Position numbers and translations under genes: made by a program. DNA of 64,000 bases from UBA9676 sp963741615. Lineage in GTDB: Bacteria; Actinomycetota; Actinomycetes; Streptosporangiales; Streptosporangiaceae. Under the pieces are notes generated by a model, which was not told the origin of the DNA, ran no database searches, and worked only from the letters and a program-made list of their open reading frames with translations. The stretch spans positions 124,001 through 188,000 of the forward strand of contig CAVUIU010000019.1 of NCBI GenBank assembly GCA_963741615.1, in the 5' to 3' direction. Shown here piece by piece: positions 45,927 to 54,733 of this stretch. Each line of letters starts with the position of its first letter. The stretch's first letter is position 1.

Positions 45927-48900
45927 ATGCCGCACCCCGACAACGTACGCCACTTCCCGGCCCTGCCCACGTCCATCGACCTGCCTGCCATGGAGCACGA
46001 GATGCTCAGGCGATGGCAGGACAGCAAGGTGTTCGAGCGCTCCCTGGAGCAGACTGCCACGGGTCCGCTGTGGACGTTCTACGAAGGGCCGCCGACCGCC
46101 AACGGCATGCCCGGCGTGCACCACATCGAGGCCCGCGTCTTCAAGGACCTCTTCCCCCGGTTCAAGACCATGCAAGGGTTCCACGTGCCGCGCCAGGGCG
46201 GCTGGGACTGCCACGGCCTGCCGGTCGAGGTGGCGGTCGAGAGGGAACTCGGGCTGTCGGGAAAGAAGGACATCGAGGCCTACGGGGTCGCCGCCTTCAA
46301 CGAGCGCTGCCGCGAATCGGTGCTCCGGCATGTTGACGCGTTCGAGGAACTCACTGCCCGGCTCGGTTACTGGGTGGACCTGGACCGGGCCTACAAGACC
46401 ATGGACCCGGGCTACATCGAGTCGGTCTGGTGGTCACTGCAGGTCATCTACGACAAGGGGCTGCTGGTCAGGGACTACCGGATCAGCCCCTACTGCCCTC
46501 GCTGCGAGACCCCGCTCTCCGACCACGAGATGGGCCAGCCCGACGTCTACGAGACCGTCACCGATCCCTCGGTCACGGTCCGGTTCCCGCTGGCCGCCCT
46601 GCCCCCCGGCGCGAACCCGCTGCTGGCAGGCGCGGACCTGCTGGTATGGACGACGACCCCGTGGACGCTGGTGTCCAACACCGCGGTGGCCGTGCATCCC
46701 GACGAGACCTACGTCGTCGCGCGCAAAGTGGGCGACGGGGACAGGGTGGTGGTGGCAGAAAAACTGCTGCCGCGGGTGCTCGGGGAGGGCTGGCATGTCA
46801 CCGCCAGGGTGGCCGGCGCGGAGCTGGCCGGGGCCCGCTACCAGCCTCCGTTCAGCCTGATCGAGATCCCCGGCGCTCATGTCGTGGTGACCGGGGCCTT
46901 CGTGACCACCGAGGATGGCACGGGCCTGGTGCACATCGCGCCCGCGTTCGGCGCGCCGGACATGGAGGCGGCGCGGGCGTCCGGCCTGCCGGTGGTGAAC
47001 CCGATCGGGCCTGACGGGCGGTTCGAGCACTCGGTGCCGATGGTGGGCGGCATGTTCTTCAAGGACGCCGATCAGCGGCTCTCCCATGACCTGGCCGAGC
47101 GGGGCCTGCTCTTCCGGTCCGAGCTGTCCGACCACAGCTACCCGCACTGCTGGCGCTGCCACACGCCCCTGCTGTACTACGCGCTCCCGTCCTGGTACAT
47201 CCGCACCACCGCGATCAAGGATCAGCTGCTGGTGCAGAACGAGCTGACGAACTGGCAGCCGCCGAGCATCAAGCACGGGCGGTACGGCGAATGGCTGCGC
47301 AACAACGTCGACTGGGCGCTCTCGCGGACCAGGTACTGGGGTACCCCGTTGCCGCTCTGGGAATGCCAGCAGGGACACCTGACCTGCGTGGGCTCACTGG
47401 CCGAGCTGAGCGACCTGGCGGGACGGGACCTGACCGGGCTCGACCCACACCGGCCGTTCGTGGACGAGGTCGAGATCGCCTGCCGGGAGTGCGGGGGGCT
47501 CGCGCGGCGGGTCCCGGAGGTCATCGACGCCTGGTACGACTCGGGGTCGATGCCGTTCGCCCGGCACGGCGCCCCGCACCGCAACCTCGAGGATTTCGAG
47601 CGTACCTACCCGGCACAGTTCATCTGCGAGGCGATCGACCAGACCCGGGGCTGGTTCTACTCGCTGATGGCGGTCGGCACACTGGTCTTCGGCCATTCCG
47701 CCTATGAGAACGTCGTCTGCCTGGGCCTCGTGGTGGACGAGCGCGGGCGCAAGATGAGCAAGCACCTGGGCAACGTGCTGGAACCGATGCCGCTGATGGA
47801 GGATGACGGCGCGGACGCTGTCCGGTGGTACTTCGCTGCCGCCGGGTCACCGTGGGCTACCCGCAAGGTCGGGCACGGCGCGCTCGAGGAGATCGTGCGC
47901 AAGGTGCTGCTGACCTACTGGAACACCGCTTCGTTCCTGGTCCTGTACGCCAATGCGGCGGCCGCCAACGGGCTGGCGTGGACGCCGTCCATGGCCGCCG
48001 ACGCCCCCCCGCCGGCGGCCCGGCCACTGCTCGACCGCTGGGTGCTCAGCGAGCTGCACTCGGTGACCGCCGACGTCACGGCCGCCTTGGAGGACTTCGA
48101 CACCGCCGCCGCGGGACGCCGGCTCACGGCGTTCATCGACGACGTGTCGAACTGGTACGTGCGCCGGTCCCGGCGCCGGTTCTGGGACGGGCCGCGGACA
48201 CCGGACGGCGCGGCTGCCTTCGCGACGCTGTATGAGTGCGTGGAGACACTCACCCGGCTGATGGCGCCGATCGTGCCGTTCATCACCGACTACGTCTGGA
48301 GCGCGCTGCGGACCGCGGAAGCCCCCGATTCGGTGCATTTGGCGAGCTGGCCGCGAGCCGACCAGGACCTGATCGACGAGCGGCTCTCCCGGCAGATGCA
48401 CCTGGTCCGGCGGCTGGTAGAACTGGGCCGGTCGGCCCGGTCGGCCGCCTCGGTCCAGATCCGCCAGCCGCTTCCCCGCGCCCTGGTAGGGGCGCAGGGG
48501 TTCGCCGACCTGGCGCCGGAACTGCGGGATCAGATCGCGGCCGAACTCAACGTGCGTTCCCTGGAAGCCCTGAGCACGGTCGGCGAAGACCTGGTGGACC
48601 ATGTCGTGAAGCCGAACTTCCGGGCGCTGGGCAGGCGGTTCGGCAAGGGCACGCCCGCCGTCGCGGCAGCGATCACCGCGGCGGATGCGGCCAGCCTCGC
48701 CACTGGCTTGCGCACGGTGGGTGAGACGTCGGTCGTTGTCGACGGGGAACGGGTGCCGCTCACTGCCGACGACGTGATCATCACCCAGACCCCCCGGGCC
48801 GGCTGGACAGTCGCCGCCGACGCCGGGGAGACCGTCGCGCTGGAGATCCGCATCACGACCGAGTTGCGGCGGGAAGGACTGGCCCGGGAGGTGATCCGTC

Positions 48901-49148
48901 TGGTCCAGGACGCACGCAGGGCCGACGGTCTCGACGTGAGCGACCGGATTTCGCTGTGGTGGCGGACGGCGAACCCGGAAGTAGCCGCGGCGCTGACCGA
49001 GCACGGGCAGCTCATCGCGGGCGAGGTGCTGGCCAGCGAGTTCACGGCGGGGCCGCCAGGTGCAGCCGTGGGCGAGGTCACGGGCCGGCCGCCGGCCGAG
49101 CACACCGACGCGGATCTCGGCCTCACGTTCTGGCTGCAGCGGGCGTAA
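45927..49148 (+). CDS. ileS: Isoleucyl-tRNA synthetase
   Basis: Charges tRNA-Ile and edits Val-tRNA-Ile. From the ATG at 45927, with AGGAGG 10 nt upstream, the protein has 1073 residues. The class I HIGH-type motif is PPTANGMPGVHHIEAR (about 49-64); the KMSKS motif is KMSKH near 615. The CP1 editing domain (about 190-400) has VWTTTPWTL and GTGLVHIAPAFG with the editing Asp. The anticodon-binding and C-terminal domains follow without the bacterial C-terminal zinc finger. Length, the HHIEAR form and the C-terminus fit the eukaryote-like IleS class found in actinobacteria. The open frame upstream crosses the T-box and is not coding. Confidence 0.97.
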   Translation: MPHPDNVRHFPALPTSIDLPAMEHEMLRRWQDSKVFERSLEQTATGPLWTFYEGPPTANGMPGVHHIEARVFKDLFPRFKTMQGFHVPRQGGWDCHGLPVEVAVERELGLSGKKDIEAYGVAAFNERCRESVLRHVDAFEELTARLGYWVDLDRAYKTMDPGYIESVWWSLQVIYDKGLLVRDYRISPYCPRCETPLSDHEMGQPDVYETVTDPSVTVRFPLAALPPGANPLLAGADLLVWTTTPWTLVSNTAVAVHPDETYVVARKVGDGDRVVVAEKLLPRVLGEGWHVTARVAGAELAGARYQPPFSLIEIPGAHVVVTGAFVTTEDGTGLVHIAPAFGAPDMEAARASGLPVVNPIGPDGRFEHSVPMVGGMFFKDADQRLSHDLAERGLLFRSELSDHSYPHCWRCHTPLLYYALPSWYIRTTAIKDQLLVQNELTNWQPPSIKHGRYGEWLRNNVDWALSRTRYWGTPLPLWECQQGHLTCVGSLAELSDLAGRDLTGLDPHRPFVDEVEIACRECGGLARRVPEVIDAWYDSGSMPFARHGAPHRNLEDFERTYPAQFICEAIDQTRGWFYSLMAVGTLVFGHSAYENVVCLGLVVDERGRKMSKHLGNVLEPMPLMEDDGADAVRWYFAAAGSPWATRKVGHGALEEIVRKVLLTYWNTASFLVLYANAAAANGLAWTPSMAADAPPPAARPLLDRWVLSELHSVTADVTAALEDFDTAAAGRRLTAFIDDVSNWYVRRSRRRFWDGPRTPDGAAAFATLYECVETLTRLMAPIVPFITDYVWSALRTAEAPDSVHLASWPRADQDLIDERLSRQMHLVRRLVELGRSARSAASVQIRQPLPRALVGAQGFADLAPELRDQIAAELNVRSLEALSTVGEDLVDHVVKPNFRALGRRFGKGTPAVAAAITAADAASLATGLRTVGETSVVVDGERVPLTADDVIITQTPRAGWTVAADAGETVALEIRITTELRREGLAREVIRLVQDARRADGLDVSDRISLWWRTANPEVAAALTEHGQLIAGEVLASEFTAGPPGAAVGEVTGRPPAEHTDADLGLTFWLQRA

Positions 49149-49171
49149 CCGCCTGATTCCGGCGCTCCCGT

Positions 49172-52171
49172 TCAGGCCGAAAGCGGCTTGTCCGGCTCGC
49201 AAGCACGGCACGGCTTGCAGCCTTTAGCTGCCGCTTCCCGACGAGATGTGGTTTCGATGTCGTCGCCACCGAGGAATCTGATCAGGATGCAGCCGCTGCG
49301 GTGATACCGGGCCACGCCGGGGACGATCGTGACCTCGTCGTTCAGAGCCTGGGCAGAACCGGCCTGATCATGGTCGTCCCGGGCCGCGGCGGCCTTCCCC
49401 GGCACAGCCGGCCCGGGGAGCTTGCCCAGGACCGGCCCGGAGGTCTTGGCCGCCGTCGCCTCCCGAGCAGGGGCGACCGGCGGCTCGGAGGATCTGGCAG
49501 CGGGCGGCCCGGAATGCTCGCCCGGCCCCGCCCCGGACGTATCCGAGACAGCGCCCCGGTCCGGGTCCGCGACCGCCGGGGCGGCAGCGCGCTTGGCATC
49601 CTCTTCAACGGGTCCGTCTCTGCCCGCGTCCGCGTCGCCCTCAGCGGCCCGGTTGCCCTCAGCGGCCCGGTTGCCCTCAGCGGCCCGGTTGCCCTCAGCG
49701 GCCCGGTTGCCCCCAGCGGCCCGGTTGCCCCCAGCGGGCCGGTTGTCCCCAGCGGCCCGGTTGTCCCCAGCGGCCCGCTCATCCTCTCCGCGCGAAGATG
49801 CGACGCTGGCGGCCGCTGTGTCCCCGCCGACATCGGAAGCGGCCAGGCCAGCCTCGGCGTCACTGCCGGCCCCGCCAGCCTTGACGTCTGCCTCGGCTTC
49901 GCCCGTGCCAGACTTGGCGTCAGTGTCGGCGTCGGCGCGAGCCGAGGAAGCCTCACTGGCCCCGGCAGCCTCAATAACACCGTCAGCCTCGGCGTCCTTG
50001 CCGGCCTCTTCAGCCGGGGTGTCGCGGCCGGCGGCCCTCGCTTCAATGTCCCGGCTGGTATCGGTGTCCTGGCCGGCCTGACCAGCCTTGTCCGCCAGTT
50101 CAGCGGCTCTGTCAGTGTCCGTGGGCCCGGCCTGCGTCTTCGCCGCGCTGCTCGCCCATGACGGGCGGGACCAGACGTCGTAGCCAGTCCGCTGCGAGGC
50201 TGGCTCCTTCCCAGGAGTGCGAGCAGGCTCTGTCCCGCGGTCTTCGGCAGCGGAACCCGAGCCGGCGGGCTGCGATTCGGCTTCCTCGTCGACGTCACCG
50301 AGGTCCCCGACGAGCGTCAGCGGGATGCTCCAGGGTGAGGGGGCGGCCTCCTCTTCCTCCTCGGCTTCGTCTTCCTTGACGTCGGCTTCTTTCCCGGCGC
50401 CGACCGAGTCTGCGAGGTCAGCCGCTTCCTCACGCCGGGCCGGCGTGGAGGCGCCGACGCGGGCGCCTGTGTCTTCGCCGTCCTCCGGCCGCTCCTCGTC
50501 ACTGGGCGGCAGGGAGGGCCTGGCGGGCACGCTCCTCATCCAGGCGCTCCATTGATCAGGTGCCGCGGAGCGGCCCGGCCCGGAGCCGGTGGTGCCAGAA
50601 CCGGCTTCGGCGGCATCGCCGGCCAGCCCTTCCACCGGCATGGTCCGCCGGTCGCCGCCCATCGCCCTGGGTCCCGCCGTGGGCGCCCAGGGCGGGCTGC
50701 TGGGCTCACGCTGGTCACCGGCGGCTAGCGCCTCGCCGATCCGGTCCCAGAACTCATCGTGTGGCGGGGCCGGGGAATCCGGCGCGGCCGGGGTGGGAGG
50801 CTTGCCAGCCGCCGACGCTGATGGAGTGGAACTCCGGCCGCTGTCGGGCTGCCCGGCCGGCGGCCGGGCGCCCGCCGGCTCTTGCCGGGTGGCATCAGTG
50901 TCGCGCGACTCCGCCGACCCGGCTCCGGCGGCTGCCCGGTCGGGCAGGCCGGCCCGGGCGGCTGTTGCCCAGCGGAATGTGCCAGCGCCGCCGCGGTCCG
51001 ACGCGCCAGCCCCAGCGCCACCCCGGGCAGGCGGCCCAGCGCCAGCGCCTGCGGCCCAGTCGGGCGGCCCAGTACCGGCGCCACCCCGGGCAGCCCAGTC
51101 CGGCGGGCCAGCACCGGCGCCGCCGCGATCCGACGCGCCAGCGCCACTACGGGCAGGCGGCCCAGCGCCAGCCTCGCCACGGTCCGACGCGCCAGCCCCA
51201 GCGCCGCCCCGGGCAGGGAGGCCAGCGCCAGCGCCTGCGGCCCCGTCGGGCGGGCCAGTACCGGCGCCGCCGCGATCCGACGCGCCAGCGCCACCACGGG
51301 CAGGCGGCCCAGCGCCAGCGCCTGCGGCCCGGCTGGGGGGCCCGGTCCCGGCGGACGGCCGGACGGATCGCGTGCCCGAGGCCGGGTCGGGGGGGTGCTG
51401 ACTGTCTGCCGGGCCGGGTTCCACGGCACCGGGCCGAGGTGGCACGGCACCGGGGGTGGACGGCGCAGTCCCGGGGCGGGGCGGGATGGTACCCCCAGTT
51501 GCCGAGCCGTTGGTCACAGGTCCGGCAGCACCCTTGGGTGCCGTCCCCGCTGGCGGCGCGGCCGGCTCGCGGCGACCGGGCGGCCCGGCCGCGGGTCGTG
51601 CTCGTGCCGGGTCGTGTGTCCCGGGATAGCCACCGATCCTGCCGCCCATCCGGGTCGGCCCACTCTGCGCGTAGTCGCCTCTCCCGGGGTCGCCTGTTCG
51701 GGGATCGCCTGTTCGGGGGTCGTTTCCCCCGGGGGCGATTCTTGCCGGGCCCACGCTGTCCGGGGGGACTTTCGCCGGGCCGACCTTGGGCGAACCTGCC
51801 TGGTCCGGCCCGATCCGGACGGCTCCCGGCAGTCCGTTCCGGCTGACCTCTGTCTCCGGGCTGCCATTGGCGGAACCGGCAGCGGCATCAGCCGGATGGC
51901 CGCCGGGGGCGGGGATGTGGGCCCGGCCACCGACCATGGCCGCCGCACCCGCACCGTGGGTGGCCGGCCGGGAGGGCTGGCGCCCGGCGGGCGCAGCGTC
52001 CGCCTCGCCGAAGATCTCCCCCCACCGCCGGATGACCCCTGCCGCCAGCATCACCACGGCGAGCAGGCTCATCCCGATTGACACGTAGACCAGTGCCAGG
52101 TTGGTGGCGATGATCCCCGAGACAAGCACCGCTATCGCCCCGGCCACGAGGATGGCGCTGAACCGGATCAC
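49172..52171 (-). CDS. Giant low-complexity membrane protein with C-terminal Cys/His motif, downstream of divIVA
   Basis: I do not recognise this protein as a whole. It is 999 residues from a GTG with GGAGGG upstream. Two membrane helices (about 4-24 and 28-47) open it. About 880 residues of Pro/Gly/Ala/Ser-rich, then acidic Ala/Glu/Asp-rich sequence follow, including irregular GAGAGPPARGGAGAGASDRG units and NRAAEG hexapeptides. The last 55 residues form a compact domain: VTIVPGVARYHRSGCILIRF and later GCKPCRACEPDK, a Cys/His pattern that recalls Ada-type zinc sites. The minus-strand frame is the real one: it has membrane helices, a ribosome site and the structured end. In M. tuberculosis a small transmembrane protein follows wag31 (divIVA) at this place. 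A role in polar growth or division is inference. Confidence 0.8.
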   Translation of the reverse strand: MIRFSAILVAGAIAVLVSGIIATNLALVYVSIGMSLLAVVMLAAGVIRRWGEIFGEADAAPAGRQPSRPATHGAGAAAMVGGRAHIPAPGGHPADAAAGSANGSPETEVSRNGLPGAVRIGPDQAGSPKVGPAKVPPDSVGPARIAPGGNDPRTGDPRTGDPGRGDYAQSGPTRMGGRIGGYPGTHDPARARPAAGPPGRREPAAPPAGTAPKGAAGPVTNGSATGGTIPPRPGTAPSTPGAVPPRPGAVEPGPADSQHPPDPASGTRSVRPSAGTGPPSRAAGAGAGPPARGGAGASDRGGAGTGPPDGAAGAGAGLPARGGAGAGASDRGEAGAGPPARSGAGASDRGGAGAGPPDWAARGGAGTGPPDWAAGAGAGPPARGGAGAGASDRGGAGTFRWATAARAGLPDRAAAGAGSAESRDTDATRQEPAGARPPAGQPDSGRSSTPSASAAGKPPTPAAPDSPAPPHDEFWDRIGEALAAGDQREPSSPPWAPTAGPRAMGGDRRTMPVEGLAGDAAEAGSGTTGSGPGRSAAPDQWSAWMRSVPARPSLPPSDEERPEDGEDTGARVGASTPARREEAADLADSVGAGKEADVKEDEAEEEEEAAPSPWSIPLTLVGDLGDVDEEAESQPAGSGSAAEDRGTEPARTPGKEPASQRTGYDVWSRPSWASSAAKTQAGPTDTDRAAELADKAGQAGQDTDTSRDIEARAAGRDTPAEEAGKDAEADGVIEAAGASEASSARADADTDAKSGTGEAEADVKAGGAGSDAEAGLAASDVGGDTAAASVASSRGEDERAAGDNRAAGDNRPAGGNRAAGGNRAAEGNRAAEGNRAAEGNRAAEGDADAGRDGPVEEDAKRAAAPAVADPDRGAVSDTSGAGPGEHSGPPAARSSEPPVAPAREATAAKTSGPVLGKLPGPAVPGKAAAARDDHDQAGSAQALNDEVTIVPGVARYHRSGCILIRFLGGDDIETTSRREAAAKGCKPCRACEPDKPLSA
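49641..49784. repeat. 18-bp tandem repeat, eight copies
   Basis: Eight uninterrupted 18-bp units of the form TCAGCGGCCCGGTTGCCC, the first four nearly identical and the later ones diverging (CCAGCGG..., TTGTCC). They encode NRAAEG/NRAAGG/NRAAGD hexapeptides in the giant membrane protein. There are no spacers, so it is a minisatellite and not a CRISPR array. Confidence 0.92.
50990..51345. repeat. Imperfect Gly/Ala/Pro-rich repeat region
   Basis: About 350 bp of degenerate repeats alternating a GCCGCGATCCGACGCGCC-type unit, a CGGGCAGGCGGCCC-type unit and a GCGCCTGCGGCC-type unit. They encode GAGAGPPARGGAGASDRGG-like peptides in the disordered part of the giant protein. Confidence 0.85.
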
Positions 52172-52213
52172 TAGCGCCCTCCACGTGCCGGGCGGCTGGG
52201 GCCAGGCGGCAGG

Positions 52214-53053
52214 CTAACGGCGGTCGTGCGCGGAGCTGTCGCCGGGGTGAAATCCGCCGGCATGCCCGGCGGGCTCCGGTGAGCCGACGTAGGCGCCGGT
52301 CACGGCTGGCTGCCCATTGCGGGAGTCCATCCGCATGCCTGCCCCCATGGCTGACTGCGGCCCGCTCACGGCCGGGAAGGTGCCGCTGTCGGTGGCACCC
52401 GCCTCAAGGTCGCGGAGCTGGCCTTCCAGGTACGCCTTGAGCCTGCTGCGGTACTCCCGCTCGAAGGCACGCAGGTCATCCACGCGCCGCTCCAGCTCTT
52501 CGCGCTGCTGCACCAGCGAGCCCATGGCCTGACGGTGCCGTTCCTGGGCGTCGCGCTCCAGGCTCTCGGCCCTGGCCCGGGCATCGCTGGTGATCTGCTC
52601 GGCCTGGCGGCGGGCCTTGCCGAGGATCTCGTCCGCTTCGCGGCGGGCACGGCCGAGCGTCTCGTCCGCCTCGCGCCGCGCGTCGGCGATCGCCTGGTCG
52701 GCCGTCTGCTGCGCAAGAGCCAGCACGCGGGCAGCCGTGTCCATGTTGTCCTCGGGCGGGGCCATGCTCATGATGGGCTCAGGCCGGCGCTCGGGCTCGG
52801 GCATCATCGGCTCCGGAGCCATCATCTCGGGCTCGGGCTCGGCCAGCGGCGAGCTGAGCGCGGACACGGCCGACTTCCCTCCCCGCAAGCACTCAGCCAG
52901 CTTCGCCCGGAGTTCCTCGTTCTCCTGGATCAGCCGGTCAAGCTCGACCTCGACCTCGTCGAGGAAGGCATCGACCTCTTCCTCGTCGTAGCCGGGCCTA
53001 AGCCTGGTGGTACTGAACTGCTTGTTCCGCACATCCGCGGGCGTCAGCGGCAT
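52214..53053 (-). CDS. divIVA: DivIVA polar growth determinant (Wag31)
   Basis: Coiled-coil protein that marks negatively curved membrane at cell poles and recruits the wall-elongation machinery. The 279-residue protein has the DivIVA N-terminal domain (MPLTPADVRNKQFSTTRLRPGYDEEEVDAFLDEVE, with the membrane-binding Phe and Arg), a first coiled coil, a Pro/Glu/Met-rich linker (about 68-105), and a long Ala/Arg/Glu coiled coil (about 105-225). The 55-residue tail is polar. The start has GAGGAGACACG upstream. It follows yggT by 50 nt and precedes the giant membrane protein by 42 nt. Confidence 0.96.
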   Translation of the reverse strand: MPLTPADVRNKQFSTTRLRPGYDEEEVDAFLDEVEVELDRLIQENEELRAKLAECLRGGKSAVSALSSPLAEPEPEMMAPEPMMPEPERRPEPIMSMAPPEDNMDTAARVLALAQQTADQAIADARREADETLGRARREADEILGKARRQAEQITSDARARAESLERDAQERHRQAMGSLVQQREELERRVDDLRAFEREYRSRLKAYLEGQLRDLEAGATDSGTFPAVSGPQSAMGAGMRMDSRNGQPAVTGAYVGSPEPAGHAGGFHPGDSSAHDRR

Positions 53054-53103
53054 CGTGTCTCCTCAGCGCGCTTGGAGTGTGTTCCCTATGGGACCGTACC
53101 TGA

Positions 53104-53388
53104 TCAGAGCAGCTGCACGGCGTTGATCAGGATAAGAACAACGAAGAACAGCAGCATGAAGCTGAGGTCCAAGGCAACACTACCGAGCCGGAGCACGGGG
53201 ATGAACCTACTCAGGAACTTCAGCGGCGGATCGGTGGCCGTGTAGACGGTCTCAGCCACCACCAGCACCGGCCCCCGCGGGTGCCACTCGCGGGAGAACG
53301 CCTGTATCCAGCTGAAGATGAGCCGCCCCAGCAGGAGCAGCAGGTAGAACCAGAGCAGGTACGTCAGGACGACCTTTACGATCCCCAC
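53104..53388 (-). CDS. YggT-family membrane protein
   Basis: A 94-residue protein with two predicted spans (about 5-27 and 70-92) and the family motif FSWIQAFSREWHPRGP-VLVVAETVYTATDPPLKFLSRFIPVLRLG, in which TDPPLKFLRRFIP is the conserved core. It starts with GTG. YggT proteins accompany divIVA and sepF throughout actinobacteria and cyanobacteria and are thought to help in cell division or osmotic homeostasis; the exact role is not established. Confidence 0.93.
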   Translation of the reverse strand: MGIVKVVLTYLLWFYLLLLLGRLIFSWIQAFSREWHPRGPVLVVAETVYTATDPPLKFLSRFIPVLRLGSVALDLSFMLLFFVVLILINAVQLL

Positions 53389-53466
53389 GACCCTGCCCTG
53401 CCCTCACAGCCGACGACGGGACGGCCACCGCGGGGATGCCGTGCTGTGTTGTGCTTCACGGAGTGC

Positions 53467-53964
53467 CTAACTTTGGTTGAAGAACCCTCGCTCCGCCATC
53501 CGCGCCTTGTCCTCGGCCGTGACCTCGATATTCGCCGGCGACAGCAGGAACACCTTGTTGGTCACCCGCTCGATGCTGCCGCGGAGGCCGAAGATCAGGC
53601 CCGCTGCGAAGTCGACGAGGCGCTTGGCGTCACTGTCCACCATTTCGGTCAGGTTCATGATCACCGGGGTGCCTTCACGGAAGTGCTCCCCGATCGTACG
53701 TGCCTCATTGTATGTGCGCGGGTGCAGCGTGGTGATGCGGTTGAGGTCAGTAGCCTGGACCACCGTCCCGGCCGGGCGGGCAGCGGGACCGACGCCCAGG
53801 TCGCCCGGAACCAGGCTGGCCTGGCCAGCGCCCGCCCCGGGGCGGGCCTCCGGCTCGCCCTCGTACTCGGGGTAGTCCTCGTAGGAGTCGAAGCCGTCGT
53901 CATACTGCCGGTCGTCCTCGACAAGGCCGAGGTAAACCGCCATCTTGTGCATCGCGCCGGCCAT
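53467..53964 (-). CDS. sepF: SepF, Z-ring membrane anchor
   Basis: Tethers and bundles FtsZ at the division site, the main anchor in actinobacteria, which lack FtsA. The 165-residue protein has a short amphipathic N-terminal helix (MAGAMHKMAVYLGLVED) that binds membrane, an acidic linker (about 18-65), and the SepF beta-fold domain (about 68-155, with GTPVIMNLTEMVDSDAKRLVDFAAGLIFGLRGSIERV) that binds the FtsZ C-terminal peptide. The ATG has GGAGG 9 nt upstream. Confidence 0.96.
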   Translation of the reverse strand: MAGAMHKMAVYLGLVEDDRQYDDGFDSYEDYPEYEGEPEARPGAGAGQASLVPGDLGVGPAARPAGTVVQATDLNRITTLHPRTYNEARTIGEHFREGTPVIMNLTEMVDSDAKRLVDFAAGLIFGLRGSIERVTNKVFLLSPANIEVTAEDKARMAERGFFNQS

Positions 53965-54012
53965 CCGTTTCGTCCTCCGTAGATCCCAGTCGCGCGCTCG
54001 CTGCGACGGACA

Positions 54013-54696
54013 CTACCCGACGAAGCCTGGCCGGCCGCCGAGCAACGCCGTACCGACACGCACGTGTGTTGCACCAATAGCGATGGCTGCCTCCAGGTCC
54101 CCGCTCATCCCGGCGGAGATCATCGTCGCTTCCGGCCGGATTCCCCGCACCGCGGCGGCGATTCCGGGCAGCGGCGCGAACGCCTCCGGCGGGCTGACCC
54201 CCAGCGGCGCGACAGCCATCACGCCACCAAGGAGCAGCCCCTCCTCGGCGGCGATCGCCGCGGCGATCTCGCGGACCTGAGCCGGCATCGCACCCCCGCG
54301 GCCCGGGCTGGCGTCCAGGCTCACCTGGACGAGGCTGGTGATCACCCGGTCAGCCTTGCGGGCGTGCTCGGCGAGCACCCGGACCAGGCGCAGCCGGTCC
54401 ACCGAATGGACGACACCGGCATAACGCACCACGCTCGCGCACTTGTTGGTCTGCAACTGCCCGACGAAATGCCAGGTCAGGCCCGGGGACAGGGCGGCAC
54501 ACTCGGCCGCTTTGGGTGCGGCTTCCTGATCCCGGTTCTCCCCCACGTCGCGCACCCCGAGTTCATACAGCAGGCACACGTCCGAGGCAGGGAAGGTCTT
54601 CGTGATCGCGACCAGCGTCACCTCTCCCTGATCGCGACCGACCGCCGCACACGCAGCGGCAATGCGCTGCCGCACACTGGCAAGCCGACCACTCAA
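54013..54696 (-). CDS. YggS-type PLP homeostasis protein
   Basis: A 227-residue PLP-binding protein with a single alanine-racemase-like barrel. The PLP lysine is in TLVAITKTFPASDV near residue 33, and the family motifs GENRDQEAAPK, WHFVGQLQTNKC, SVDRLRL and MSGDLEAAIAIGATHVRVGTALLG follow. It handles free PLP and has no known catalytic activity. The TTG start at 54696 is the only one in the frame near the FtsZ end; the usual homologue has about 10 extra residues upstream, which here lack a common start codon. It follows ftsZ directly, without pgeF between. Confidence 0.88.
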   Translation of the reverse strand: MSGRLASVRQRIAAACAAVGRDQGEVTLVAITKTFPASDVCLLYELGVRDVGENRDQEAAPKAAECAALSPGLTWHFVGQLQTNKCASVVRYAGVVHSVDRLRLVRVLAEHARKADRVITSLVQVSLDASPGRGGAMPAQVREIAAAIAAEEGLLLGGVMAVAPLGVSPPEAFAPLPGIAAAVRGIRPEATMISAGMSGDLEAAIAIGATHVRVGTALLGGRPGFVG

Positions 54697-54733
54697 CTCC
54701 GCCAGCCGACCCGCACCGGCCCCCGCCGACGCC

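Noticed and set aside
49641..49784. Short regular repeats that could suggest a CRISPR array
   Set aside because: The 18-bp units are contiguous without spacers and encode NRAAEG hexapeptides in a long frame.
49301..52088. Long plus-strand frames opposite the giant membrane protein (for example 50560-51846, 50882-52081)
   Set aside because: They mirror GC-rich low-complexity sequence, have no ribosome site or domain, and overlap a minus frame with membrane helices and a structured end.
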